From assembly GCA_029940535.1 (NCBI GenBank), contig JAPYUM010000026.1, positions 1 to 42,836 of the forward strand: a stretch of 42,836 nt of DNA, written 5' to 3'. Numbering within the stretch: the first letter of the stretch is position 1; each line of letters begins with the position of its first letter. The position numbers and the translations under genes are program-made. Source of the DNA: Vicinamibacterales bacterium (lineage in GTDB: Bacteria; Acidobacteriota; Vicinamibacteria; Vicinamibacterales; UBA8438). Positions 8,148 through 15,810 of this stretch are shown piece after piece. The notes beneath the pieces were generated by a model that searched no databases, was not told the DNA's origin, and saw only the letters and a list, made by a program, of their open reading frames with translations.

Positions 8148-9385
8148 GACCGCAACCTCTCGGCCCCAAACAACACGCGGCCATCGTCGCCGACCGTCCA
8201 GGACGTGATCGGGTTCTGGTGATACCGCGTGCGGGGCCCGCGCGCCGCTCGCAGCGTCTCCCACGTCGGCTGCACGTAACCGGTCTCGTCGGTGGCCCGA
8301 CTCATGATCTCGGCCGGCTCCCCACCCCATTCCCACCGGTGCCGAAACCGCACGTGCGCCTTCGGCAGCACCGGTCCCTGCAGCGTCGCTGCCTGCCAGG
8401 TGGTACCGCCGTCGGCACTGACGTCGACCCCCGTGATTCGCCCGCGGCCGCTCCACGCCAGACCCCGGATCTCGTGCCAGCCCGGTTCGATGACGCGTGG
8501 AAAAGCGGGGTCGGTGATGATCGAACGGGCGTCCATCACGAAGCTGAATTGGCGTGATTGGCTCCCGTCGCCCAGTGGATCGGTATATTTCGACGTTTCC
8601 TCCCGGGTCATGAACGGCTGGTCGGCGAGTTCAATCCGTCGCAGCCATTTGACACTCGAGTTGCCCTCCCAGCCCGGAAGCAGCAGGCGTGCCGGGTATC
8701 CGTTGCCCGGCATCAGCGCATCGCCGTTCTGCGCGTAGACGATCATCGCGTCGTCGAACGCTTTCTCCATCGGAATGCTCCGCGTCATCACCGCGGCGTC
8801 CTGCCCCTCGGCGAGGAACCAGGTGGCGTCGGGGTTGGCCCCGACCTCCTTGAGCACCGTCGACAACAGCACCCCGGTCCATTCCGTCTGACTGGTGAGG
8901 CCGCAGACCATCTGCGGCAGGGTCTCTGGTGTACCGCGTCGCAGGTTGCCCGAACACTCCAGGAAGCAGATGCGGGAAGTGGCCGGGAACTGCTGGAGGT
9001 CAGCCAGGCTGAACACGGTCGGTCGGTCGACCATGCCGTGGACGAGCAGCTCGTACTGGGCCGGATCGATGTCCGGAACCCCGCCGTGATGCCGCTCGAA
9101 GTGCAGGTCGGCGGGAGTGATGGTGCCCCGCAGGTCTTGAAGCGGCGTGCGCGAGGATGTCGCACTCGGGTCCCGCTGGGGGGTCACGAACCGCGACCGC
9201 TGGTCGACCTCGTTCGGACCGCGCCCGGCTCGGCGCGTGGTCGTGACCGATTGCTGTCCGGCCACCGGGGCGACCGCGGCGGCGCCCATCGCGCCCGCGG
9301 CACCAGCCAGCAACTCTCGCCGCGTCAGCCGCTCACGTCGTCTCGGCGCGCCTGCGTCCGTGTGTCGTATCCGCTCATTGGCCAT
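8144..9385 (-). CDS. soxC: SoxC-like molybdopterin sulfite/sulfane dehydrogenase
   Basis: A 413-residue periplasmic enzyme of the sulfite oxidase family. A twin-arginine signal (LTRRELLAGAAGAMGAAA) is expected for export with its molybdenum cofactor. The blocks LRGTITPADLHFERHHGGVP and RICFLECSGN are typical of SoxC; Cys144 in ECSGN is the predicted molybdenum ligand. A C-terminal Mo-co dimerisation domain follows (VDVSADGGTTWQAA). Substrates in the family are sulfite or SoxY-bound sulfane sulfur. No soxXYZAB genes are in the window, so sulfite oxidation is as likely. ATG 9385 has a GGTGGAG ribosome-binding site; an ATG further upstream in frame lacks one and would precede the signal peptide. 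Confidence 0.88.
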   Translation of the reverse strand: MANERIRHTDAGAPRRRERLTRRELLAGAAGAMGAAAVAPVAGQQSVTTTRRAGRGPNEVDQRSRFVTPQRDPSATSSRTPLQDLRGTITPADLHFERHHGGVPDIDPAQYELLVHGMVDRPTVFSLADLQQFPATSRICFLECSGNLRRGTPETLPQMVCGLTSQTEWTGVLLSTVLKEVGANPDATWFLAEGQDAAVMTRSIPMEKAFDDAMIVYAQNGDALMPGNGYPARLLLPGWEGNSSVKWLRRIELADQPFMTREETSKYTDPLGDGSQSRQFSFVMDARSIITDPAFPRVIEPGWHEIRGLAWSGRGRITGVDVSADGGTTWQAATLQGPVLPKAHVRFRHRWEWGGEPAEIMSRATDETGYVQPTWETLRAARGPRTRYHQNPITSWTVGDDGRVLFGAERLRS

Positions 9386-9520
9386 GCATTGCACTCCACC
9401 CTGGTCTGGCGTCGGCTCGATGCCGGAGTCGTGCCTCATGTGGGGACGAACCGTCGTCGGGTTCTGGCCACGGTGCCAGAGCGCCGCGACGGGTCCCAGT
9501 CGTGTCGAGCGTATTATGCG

Positions 9521-10090
9521 TCAGTCGACGGGACCGTCGACCGGCACCAGCTCCTTGAGCTCTTCCACCCAGTTCGTGACGACGTGTACCTGCTGTGCGG
9601 GCGGCACCTCGCCGTCGGTCGATGGTGTGTCTACCAGCAAGAGGAATCGCTGTCCGTCACGACTCACGTCATAGTGCGTGCCGGTGTTCAGCGGTCGCGC
9701 ATAGGGCCTTGTACGGCCACGGTGGGTCGTCCCAGTGTGAGCGCATCGCCCGACGTTATCGGGACCGTCATGATGGCATTCGGTTCGGCGTAGTAGAACA
9801 ATTCCGTTCCGTCGGCCGACCAGCGCGGCCGAGAGCCACCGTCTGAAGATACCGGCTGGAGTCCGTCGTCGACATTCGGGAACGGTCGCCCGTAGACCTC
9901 GAATCGTCCCGATTCGTCCGACTGATAGGCCAACCAGCGGCCGTCGGGCGACACCTGGGCGTTCACTTCGCTGAACAACTCGTCGAGCAGGACCTCCTCC
10001 ACCCCGGACCCGTCCACACCGATGATGCTGAGGTCGTTAGGGCCCGCGAACTGAGGTGCGAACACCAGCCGGCCACCGTCGTCATGCTGC
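9521..10090 (-). pseudogene. C-terminal PD40 beta-propeller remnant of a eukaryote-like Ser/Thr kinase
   Basis: Minus-strand blades read NAQVSPDGRWLAYQSDESGR, FEVYGRPFPNVDDG and PRWSADGTELFYY, the WD40-like (PD40) repeats found at the C-terminus of acidobacterial PknB-type kinases. A one-base deletion near 9705 shifts the frame: the last conserved stretch (PLNTGTHYDVSRDGQRFLLL ... WVEELKELVP) continues in the next frame to TGA at 9523-9521. The 5' side stops abruptly near 10090, where an opposite-strand HNH gene fragment begins. A kinase N-lobe fragment on the same strand lies at about 10519-10606. Non-functional. Confidence 0.75.
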
Positions 10091-10467
10091 ATGACCGGGC
10101 GGGGCCGGTCCTCGACGTCGGGCGCAAGACCCGCACCATTCCGCCCGCAATCCGACGCGCCCTCGCTTCGCGTGACCGCCATGGCTGCTTTCCTGGATGC
10201 GAGTCCCGTCACTGCGACGCCCACCACGTGCGGCACTGGGCCGATGGCGGCGCCACTCGTCTCAACAATCTGGTACTGCTCTGCAGACGGCATCATCGCG
10301 CCGTGCACGAGGCTGGGTTCGCGGTCGCGTTGGAAGAAGACGACGAAGTGCGGTTCACCCACCCCGGCGGCTGGCCCCTTGTCCCTGCGCCCACGGCACC
10401 GCAGTGGACCTGGGCTGCACTCTCCCCGACCGCCGCGCGCACCTCGGCCCGAGGCGCCATACAGTGA
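10091..10467 (+). pseudogene. C-terminal fragment of a DUF222/13E12-type HNH endonuclease
   Basis: The frame encodes PVLDVGRKTRTIPPAIRRAL, then a zinc-finger-like CFPGCESRHCDAHHVRHWAD and NNLVLLCRRHHRAVHEAGF: the HNH nuclease domain that ends 13E12-repeat/DUF222 proteins. The His-Asn-His core (HHVRHW, NLVLLC, RRHH) is intact and the natural stop at 10467 appears kept. The several-hundred-residue DUF222 N-terminal region is missing. No ribosome-binding site was found. The family is widely associated with mobile DNA. Its left edge coincides with the break in the kinase/PD40 remnant. Confidence 0.7.
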
Positions 10468-10518
10468 CGGAATAGAGTTCGAGCGTGAGGCGCTACGGAG
10501 GGTCAGTGCCTCTCGGGG

Positions 10519-10606
10519 CGTAGGGACGAGACGGTGTCACCGGAATTCTCGATGCCGTAGATGGATGGGGTTCCCCGATGGTTCAGGCTGGCGAGCACCT
10601 GCGCCA
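10519..10606 (-). pseudogene. N-lobe fragment of a eukaryote-like Ser/Thr protein kinase
   Basis: The minus strand reads AQVLASLNHRGTPSIYGIEN followed by SGDTV in one frame, matching the alphaC-beta4 region of PknB-type kinases. Only this short piece remains. Together with the PD40 tail at 9521-10090, it shows that one kinase gene was broken and largely deleted around the HNH fragment. Confidence 0.6.
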
Positions 10607-10621
10607 CGAAGGGCAGGCGGT

Positions 10622-10858
10622 TCACGCCGGTGCGTCGCGGCGAGCTTGTATCGCTGTGATAATTTCGTCTGGTTCGGGGAACCGCTCTTCCGCTTGTTTC
10701 GAAAACACGAGATCGCCGTCGACCACGACGTCGAATTGCCCTCGGGCACCGACGACGACCTCGGCGTCAATACCGACCGCGTCCTTGATGGAGGCCGCCA
10801 AACTGGAGGCCTTGGGCAAGTAGTTTCAAACCTTGCAGTAGCTGATCGAGATATGCAT
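10622..10858 (-). CDS. SelW/Rdx-family selenoprotein candidate (in-frame UGA = Sec)
   Basis: From ATG 10858 the product would be 78 residues: MHISISYCKV, then UGA, then NYLPKASSLAASIKD and the rest of a thioredoxin-like SelT/SelW/SelH (Rdx) fold, ending PDEIITAIQARRDAPA. The UGA at 10828-10826 sits exactly where the family has the second residue of its redox motif: Cys8-Lys-Val-Sec11, a CxxU site. Homology continues in frame on both sides, and a hairpin resembling a bacterial SECIS begins 14 bases after the UGA. Rdx proteins are small cytosolic thiol/selenol redox proteins of poorly known substrate. Standard gene calling would report only the part after the UGA. The alternative is a nonsense mutation of a TGC cysteine codon. 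Confidence 0.72.
10792..10812 (-). promoter_or_regulatory. Bacterial SECIS-like hairpin after the UGA codon
   Basis: The minus-strand RNA folds as AGGCC (10812-10808), U, CCA (10806-10804), loop GUU (10803-10801), UGG, C, GGCCU (10796-10792): five plus three base pairs with one U/C mismatch. The apical loop begins with G, 23 bases after the UGA, within the distance known for bacterial SECIS elements read by SelB. Folding was done by eye. Confidence 0.6.
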
Positions 10859-10971
10859 GGGCGCGATGTTACTGCAGCCCTGGGATGGTGGCAATCGCGC
10901 ACCTCGCCACGACCTGGCGGCGAAGCGGCCCGCGCTTGCATCCTGCGGAGCGCCTGTGAAAGCCTCGGTTC

Positions 10972-11787
10972 ATGAAGAAGTGGATTCGGTCTGTTCGCGG
11001 CGTCGTGCTCGACCTGGACGGGACCGTGTACGAGGACGGCGAGCTCATCGACGGCGCGGGTGACGCGATCGCGGCTGTGCGCGCGGCCGGATTGGGGCTG
11101 AAGTTCGCGACCAATACCTCCCGCCACCCGCGTGGCACCTTGATCGAACGGTTGCGGCGGCAGGGCGTGGACGCGGCGCCCGACGATGTCTTCACGGCGC
11201 CCCGAGCCGCTGCCGCCTGGCTTGTCGACCACGGCATGACTCGAATCTCGCTCCATGTGTCGCCGATGACCGTCGAAGAATTCACTCGTTTCGCGATAGA
11301 CGAACAGCAACCGGAAGCGGTCGTGGTCGGCGACCTCGGCGACGATTGGACCGTCGAGCGTCTCAATCGCGTCTTCCGACACGTGATGGGCGGCGCCCAG
11401 CTGCTGGCGATTCAAAAGAACCGCTATTGGAAACACGGCGGCGCCCTGTGTCTCGACGCGGGCCCGTTCGTCGCGGCCATCGAGTACGCCACCGACACCA
11501 GGGCGGTCGTGGCGGGCAAGCCAAGCCCGGAGTTCTTCGGCGCGGCGGCGGCGGCCCTGGACATCGCGCCCGGCCAACTCGTTGTCGTCGGTGACGATGT
11601 GCACACCGACGTACTCGGGGCTCAGTCCGTCGGAGCCAGAGCGGTTCTCGTGAAGACCGGCAAGTTCCGAAGCGCCGACCTCGGCGATTCGGACGTGCGG
11701 CCGGACCTCACGCTGGACTCGATTGGTCAACTCCCAGCCGCGCTGGGCTTAGCGTGGCGCCCACGGCCACTCCCAGAAAGAGGTTGA
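10972..11787 (+). CDS. HAD superfamily subclass IIA phosphatase (LHPP-like)
   Basis: A 271-residue cytosolic HAD-IIA hydrolase. Motif I is VVLDLDGTVYEDG with the nucleophile Asp; motif II is FATNTSRHPRG; Lys of motif III is in VVAGKPSPEFF; motif IV is VVVGDDVHTDVLGAQSVGA. The capping module sits between motifs II and III, as in NagD/LHPP enzymes. Sequence character is nearest the subgroup containing human phospholysine phosphohistidine pyrophosphatase. The physiological substrate is not evident. It is followed 9 bases later by a deaminase gene, so the two are probably cotranscribed. Confidence 0.85.
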   Translation: MKKWIRSVRGVVLDLDGTVYEDGELIDGAGDAIAAVRAAGLGLKFATNTSRHPRGTLIERLRRQGVDAAPDDVFTAPRAAAAWLVDHGMTRISLHVSPMTVEEFTRFAIDEQQPEAVVVGDLGDDWTVERLNRVFRHVMGGAQLLAIQKNRYWKHGGALCLDAGPFVAAIEYATDTRAVVAGKPSPEFFGAAAAALDIAPGQLVVVGDDVHTDVLGAQSVGARAVLVKTGKFRSADLGDSDVRPDLTLDSIGQLPAALGLAWRPRPLPERG

Positions 11788-11796
11788 AGAACGGAC

Positions 11797-12255
11797 ATGA
11801 CCGAGCACGAGGGGTTCATTCGTCAGTGCCTCGCGTTGGCCGAGGAGGCGGCGCGGGCGGGGGACGAGCCGTTCGGCGCGCTGCTCGTCGTCGATGGCGC
11901 GGTGCGACTGACCGCGCGCAACGCGGTGCTCACCGAGTCAGACCCGACGCGTCACGCCGAACTGACGCTCGTCAGCGATGCCTGCCGTCGATTCGACGCT
12001 GCGACCCTGGCTCTGGCGACGATCTACACGAGCACCGAGCCGTGCATGATGTGTTGCGGCGCGGTGTACTGGAGTCGGATTCCTCGGGTGGTCTTTGGGT
12101 GCTCGGCCGCCGCTCTCGGTGCGATCGCCGGCGGCAGTCTGGTCGCGTCGTCCCGCGAACTGTTCGCTCATGGACAGCGCGGTGTCGAGGTCATCGGCCC
12201 GGTGCTGGAGCACGAAGCAACCGATGTGCACCGCCGGTTCTGGCCGCGCTCGTGA
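11797..12255 (+). CDS. Nucleoside/nucleobase deaminase (CMP/dCMP deaminase fold)
   Basis: A 152-residue zinc deaminase: RHAELTLVSDA provides the His ligand and proton-shuttling Glu, and TSTEPCMMCCGAVYW supplies the two Cys ligands of the PCxxC motif. FGALLVVDG and RIPRVVFGCSAAALG complete the fold. The C-terminus (VHRRFWPRS) resembles guanine deaminase/tRNA adenosine deaminase-like proteins, so guanine deamination or a related reaction is possible; TadA is less likely, but substrate cannot be fixed by eye. ATG 11797 has AGAGG upstream. Confidence 0.82.
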   Translation: MTEHEGFIRQCLALAEEAARAGDEPFGALLVVDGAVRLTARNAVLTESDPTRHAELTLVSDACRRFDAATLALATIYTSTEPCMMCCGAVYWSRIPRVVFGCSAAALGAIAGGSLVASSRELFAHGQRGVEVIGPVLEHEATDVHRRFWPRS

Positions 12256-12320
12256 CGCGTGCAAATCGATACGGTATGGTGGAGATTCGCTGAGGCAGGA
12301 AACGAGTGAGGCCCGGTGAC

Positions 12321-12338
12321 GCAGGCCTGTAGGCCTGC
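12321..12338 (+). repeat. Second palindrome of the REP-like unit
   Basis: Perfect 8-bp inverted repeat with a 2-base loop directly abutting copy A. A related shorter palindrome, GGCCT-GA-AGGCC, lies on the far side of the IS110 remnant at 40655-40666. Confidence 0.65.
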
Positions 12339-12418
12339 GGTCGCACGGCTAAAGCCGTGCGCCACACTGAGATTTGTGGCCCCGTCGAGGTGGGCCGGCT
12401 CCTACCTGTTGTCAGGAG
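12337..12418 (+). repeat. REP-like dispersed repeat, copy A
   Basis: A core of 69 bases (12337-12405) recurs in inverted orientation at 39780-39848 with six mismatches by eye. It contains the hairpin GCACGGCT-AA-AGCCGTGC (12343-12360) and is preceded by a second hairpin, GCAGGCCT-GT-AGGCCTGC (12321-12338). The pair of adjacent palindromes resembles bacterial REP/BIME elements. It occupies the leader region upstream of msrA. Confidence 0.75.
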
Positions 12419-12438
12419 TTGTGGAGGAGGAGGGTCAG

Positions 12439-13089
12439 ATGTGGTTCAGGAGAGACACACCGCGTATGCCCGCGCCTGACGAAGCGCCGCCGGGTCGTGA
12501 TGAGCCGATGGTGGTGCCGGATGCGCACTTCGTGAACGGTGCGTCGCTGCGCCCGCCGTTTCCCGACGGTCTGCGGCAGGTCGTGTTCGGGATGGGCTGC
12601 TTCTGGGGTGCCGAGCGTCAGTTCTGGCAGACGTCCGGGGTCCACACGACGGCGGTCGGCTACGCCGGCGGGGTAACACCGAACCCGACCTATCGGGAGG
12701 TGTGCGGTGGCATGACCGGCCACACCGAAGTGGTCCTGGTGGTGTTCGACCCGACACTGGTCACCCTCGACGCACTGCTTCGGCAGTTTTGGGAAGGGCA
12801 TGACCCTACCCAGGGCATGCGCCAGGGGAACGACGTCGGCACGCAGTATCGGTCGGTCATCTACTGCGACGGCACCGAGCCGCCCGCCGCCGCACGCGAG
12901 TCTCGAGAGGCCTATCAGCGCGCACTCGAGGCCGAAGGGCACGGGGCCATCACCACCGAGATCGAGAATGCACCGTCCTTTTACTACGCCGAGGACTACC
13001 ATCAGCAGTATCTCGCCAAGAATCCAAACGGTTACTGCGGCATCGGTGGTACCGGCGTGTCCTGTCCGGTCGGGCTCGCGGTCTCGTAG
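12439..13089 (+). CDS. msrA: Peptide-methionine (S)-S-oxide reductase MsrA
   Basis: Repairs methionine-S-sulfoxide in proteins using thioredoxin. The catalytic Cys54 lies in [13 protein letters not shown]. The C-terminal part ([18 protein letters not shown]) holds two recycling cysteines, as in E. coli MsrA, and length (216 residues) fits that longer bacterial type. The start is ATG 12439, preceded by a strong GGAGGAGGAGGG; the frame is open upstream but that part is REP-like repeat, not protein. Cytosolic. No msrB is adjacent. Confidence 0.93.
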   Translation: MWFRRDTPRMPAPDEAPPGRDEPMVVPDAHFVNGASLRPPFPDGLRQVVFGMGCFWGAERQFWQTSGVHTTAVGYAGGVTPNPTYREVCGGMTGHTEVVLVVFDPTLVTLDALLRQFWEGHDPTQGMRQGNDVGTQYRSVIYCDGTEPPAAARESREAYQRALEAEGHGAITTEIENAPSFYYAEDYHQQYLAKNPNGYCGIGGTGVSCPVGLAVS

Positions 13090-13142
13090 CACCTCTCATC
13101 CGCTCCGTTTTGGTCCCGGGGCTCGTCCGCCCGCGACTCGAC

Positions 13143-13215
13143 AATAAGCCAATCATGCCAGCGGCGTCGTTGATCCGTCTCGCCCCTTGCCAGACGAACG
13201 CCTCGCCAGGAAACC
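13143..13215 (+). repeat. Partial copy of the 105-bp MITE-like element
   Basis: The right terminal repeat of the element at 21284-21388 is present at 13189-13215 (GCCAGACGAACGCCTCGCC then GGAAACC with one change), with a shortened GC-rich internal part before it. The left terminal repeat is not recognisable. Confidence 0.6.
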
Positions 13216-13279
13216 GCTCGGGCGCACCAATGTGGGTACTGCGTTGCTTCGTCTGACGAGGGAGCAACGTTCGACTTCA

Positions 13280-13573
13280 TCAACCCGACCGATCGCGTGG
13301 TTCCTCTCCCGCATCCAGCGCGTCGGTGCGGACCAGATGCCACGCTGGCGGCAATCCGAAGAGCAACGGTGTGACGACACACAAGGCGGCGATGAAGAGC
13401 ACCACACCCGAGTCGAGCTTGAATTGCATCCAATAGGGAAAGGTCCAGAAGGTGTCGAGCCCGGCGACGAACCACCGCGTCCCGGCCACCGAGAACGCCA
13501 CGCCGAACGCGCCGCCGACGACGGCCAGCACGAGACACTCGGCCAGCATCTGACGCAAGATGCGGCCCCGGGT
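13280..13573 (-). pseudogene. C-terminal fragment of an FtsX/MacB-type ABC permease
   Basis: The minus strand encodes TRGRILRQMLAECLVLAVVG, then a second hydrophobic stretch (VVLFIAALCVVTPLLFGLPP) and AWHLVRTDALDAGEEPRDRSG, i.e. the last transmembrane segments of the MacB/FtsX permease domain common in Acidobacteria. Permeases of this type run to 400-800 residues; upstream of 13573 the homology ends. An MITE-like copy lies immediately downstream. A remnant. Confidence 0.65.
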
Positions 13574-13881
13574 CAGACCCGTCGGGATACACCACCCAGG
13601 TGTGGATGGGCACCGTGGTCCACGGCAGCGCCACGTCAACCCACTGGGCGTGTCGCGGTGAGGCGTCCAGGTCTGCCGGCGCGGTGTGACTACTTGGGGG
13701 CAGCGCGGGGTCAGACGCCGTCGGCGGGTGGGCCTCACACGCCAGACCCCCGCGCACATGCTAGCGAGCAGCCAGCGCGCTGCGGCTCCCCGCGTGTGGC
13801 CGGGGGCGATCGAGTGCATTTTCTATATTGGTGTTCGCATACTGTCTTTTTGCGCCGCCCCCGACGTAGACTCGTTCTCCC
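13574..13881. other. Region without a recognisable intact gene
   Basis: About 310 bases between the permease fragment and the histidine kinase. Open frames exist on both strands but none resembles a known protein. The last 70 bases before the kinase ATG are AT-richer (TTTTCTATATTGG near 13820) and may hold its promoter. Confidence 0.4.
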
Positions 13882-15810
13882 ATGACCGCCCCGAAAGACA
13901 CACCGACCCACGCGCCGCCGGCCCCGTCGGGCTCTGTCGAGCGTGCGTTCGGATTCAAGCGTCTGCTCGAGGCGACGCAGATCGTGCAATGGGAAGCCGA
14001 TGCGCAGACTCGCGACTTCACGTATGTGGGGTCGCAGGCCGAGCGACTGCTTGGTTACCCGCTGGCCCGCTGGCTGGAACCGGCCTTTTGGAGGACTCAC
14101 CTCCATCCCGACGACCTCGAACGGGTGCTGCGCTTTCGCGAGGAAGCGCTCCGCGAGCACGAGGCCTACGAGTTCGAGTACCGAATGGTCGCGGCTGGGG
14201 GGCAGAGCGTCTGGTTCCATGACGTGGTCGCGGTCCAGCGGCTGGACGGGGTGGCGGCTGTCATTCGCGGTTTTCTCATCGACGTCAGCAAGCGGAAACG
14301 CGCCGAAGCGACCGCGCGGGCCAGCGAGGCACGGGTGAGACAGCTGATCGAGCAGGCGCCGGACGCCATCATCGCCGCGCGGGCGAACGGACAGGTCGCG
14401 TTCGTCAACCAACAGGCAGAGCATCTGTTCGGCTATCAGTCGGGCGAACTGGTTGGCGGACAGATCGAGCAGGTGCTGCCGGGTCAGCGCACCAAGCAGA
14501 GTCCGGAGCTCCCTGGCGGGCAATCAGGGCCCGTCGGCCCGATGACCGTGGACGGCAGCGGGCCGGCCACCGCCCGCTGCGCCGATGGCCGGACGTTCCC
14601 AGCCGCCGTCAATTTCGGTCGGCTCGAGATAGACGAGGGGCTCGTGGTCGTGACCACGGTGCGCGATGTGTCCCGTGAGGTCGAGGCCGAACAGGCGCTG
14701 CGGCAAAGCGAGGAGCGCTTTCGGATTGCCGCGACGCTGGGCGCCGACATCATTGCCGAGGTGGACATCCCCACCGGAGGCGTGGTGTGGTTCGGGAACG
14801 TCGACGAAGCGATGGGGTTCGAGCGCAGCGCATTCCCACGCACCATGGATGGCCTGCGCGAACAGCTCCATCCGGACGACCGGGACCGGGTGCAACGGGC
14901 GATCGAGCGCGAGGTCTTCGCGCGGCGGCAGGCGGTGTCGTTCGAGTGCCGGATGCGGGCCAAAGACCGGTCGTATCGGCACTGGACGGTGCGCGCGGCG
15001 CCCCGATCGGACGGCGACGGCCGACCCAAGACATTCGTGGCGGTCTGCTCGGATGTGACGGAACAGATCGTCGCGCGCGCCGAGGCGCTGCAGCATCGCG
15101 ACGCGCTGGCCCATGTGGCTCGGGTCAGCTCTCTGGGCGAGTTGACCGGAGCCGTGGCTCACGAGCTGAATCAGCCGCTGGCGGCAATTCTCAGCAACGC
15201 CCAGGCCGCGGTTCGCCTCTTGGATCGCGCCGCGCCAGACCTGCGACAGGTCGGCGAGGTACTGCATGACATCGTGGCGGACGATCGCCGCGCCAGTGCC
15301 ATCATCCAGCGGCTCCGAGAGATGATGCGCGGCGAGTCTCCGTCGCGCGAGCGCATCGATCTCGGCACCGTTGTCCGTGAGGTTCGGGAAATCATGCGGA
15401 GTGGCCTGTCCATGCGCGGGATCGCGGTGCTGTCCGAGTTCGCGTCGGACCTGCCGGCCGTGGTGGCGGACCGTATCCAGATTCAGCAGGTCGTCGTGAA
15501 CCTGGTGACCAACGCCATGCAGGCGATGGAGGAGCTGTCCGAGGCTCGGCTCACGTTTCGGGTGTTCCAGCGGGACGATGGGTGGCAGGTGGTGACGGTG
15601 TCCGACACTGGTCCTGGCATCGCCCCGCCGATGCTCGCCACTATGTTCGATCCGTTCAATTCGTCGCGCGAAGGTGGTCTGGGCATGGGGCTGTCCATCT
15701 CTCGCAGCATCATCGAGGCTCACGACGGCGAAATGCAGGTCGAGCATCTGTCGGCGGGTGGGGCGACGGTCGGGTTCGCGCTGCCACCGACGCGGGACGA
15801 CCGCCGATGA
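13882..15810 (+). CDS. Cytosolic PAS-domain sensor histidine kinase (FixL-like)
   Basis: The 642-residue protein has no transmembrane segment. Three PAS regions can be read: residues about 25-140 (LHPDDLERV, PAS_3 type), 150-270 (APDAIIAARANGQVAFVNQQ) and 285-395 (LHPDDRDRVQRAI). The HisKA domain follows, with the phosphorylated His427 in AVAHELNQPLAAILSNAQAA, then an ATPase domain with N box (NLVTNAMQAM), DTGPGIA and GLGMGLSISRSI. It is paired by an ATGA overlap with a FixJ-type regulator. No heme-ligand pattern is obvious, so the signal sensed is unknown. Confidence 0.9.
   Translation: MTAPKDTPTHAPPAPSGSVERAFGFKRLLEATQIVQWEADAQTRDFTYVGSQAERLLGYPLARWLEPAFWRTHLHPDDLERVLRFREEALREHEAYEFEYRMVAAGGQSVWFHDVVAVQRLDGVAAVIRGFLIDVSKRKRAEATARASEARVRQLIEQAPDAIIAARANGQVAFVNQQAEHLFGYQSGELVGGQIEQVLPGQRTKQSPELPGGQSGPVGPMTVDGSGPATARCADGRTFPAAVNFGRLEIDEGLVVVTTVRDVSREVEAEQALRQSEERFRIAATLGADIIAEVDIPTGGVVWFGNVDEAMGFERSAFPRTMDGLREQLHPDDRDRVQRAIEREVFARRQAVSFECRMRAKDRSYRHWTVRAAPRSDGDGRPKTFVAVCSDVTEQIVARAEALQHRDALAHVARVSSLGELTGAVAHELNQPLAAILSNAQAAVRLLDRAAPDLRQVGEVLHDIVADDRRASAIIQRLREMMRGESPSRERIDLGTVVREVREIMRSGLSMRGIAVLSEFASDLPAVVADRIQIQQVVVNLVTNAMQAMEELSEARLTFRVFQRDDGWQVVTVSDTGPGIAPPMLATMFDPFNSSREGGLGMGLSISRSIIEAHDGEMQVEHLSAGGATVGFALPPTRDDRR

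Noticed and set aside
10826-10828. Treating the UGA as an ordinary nonsense mutation
   Set aside because: Not excluded, but its exact position at CxxU and the SECIS-like hairpin at the right distance make Sec the better explanation.
10091-10975. A 294-codon plus-strand frame over 10091-10975
   Set aside because: It runs one frame off the HNH fragment and antisense to the SelW-like gene; low-complexity Arg/Ala/Pro composition and no homology.
12316-12438. N-terminal extension of MsrA upstream of ATG 12439
   Set aside because: The in-frame extension is encoded by the REP-like repeat and lies before a strong ribosome-binding site.
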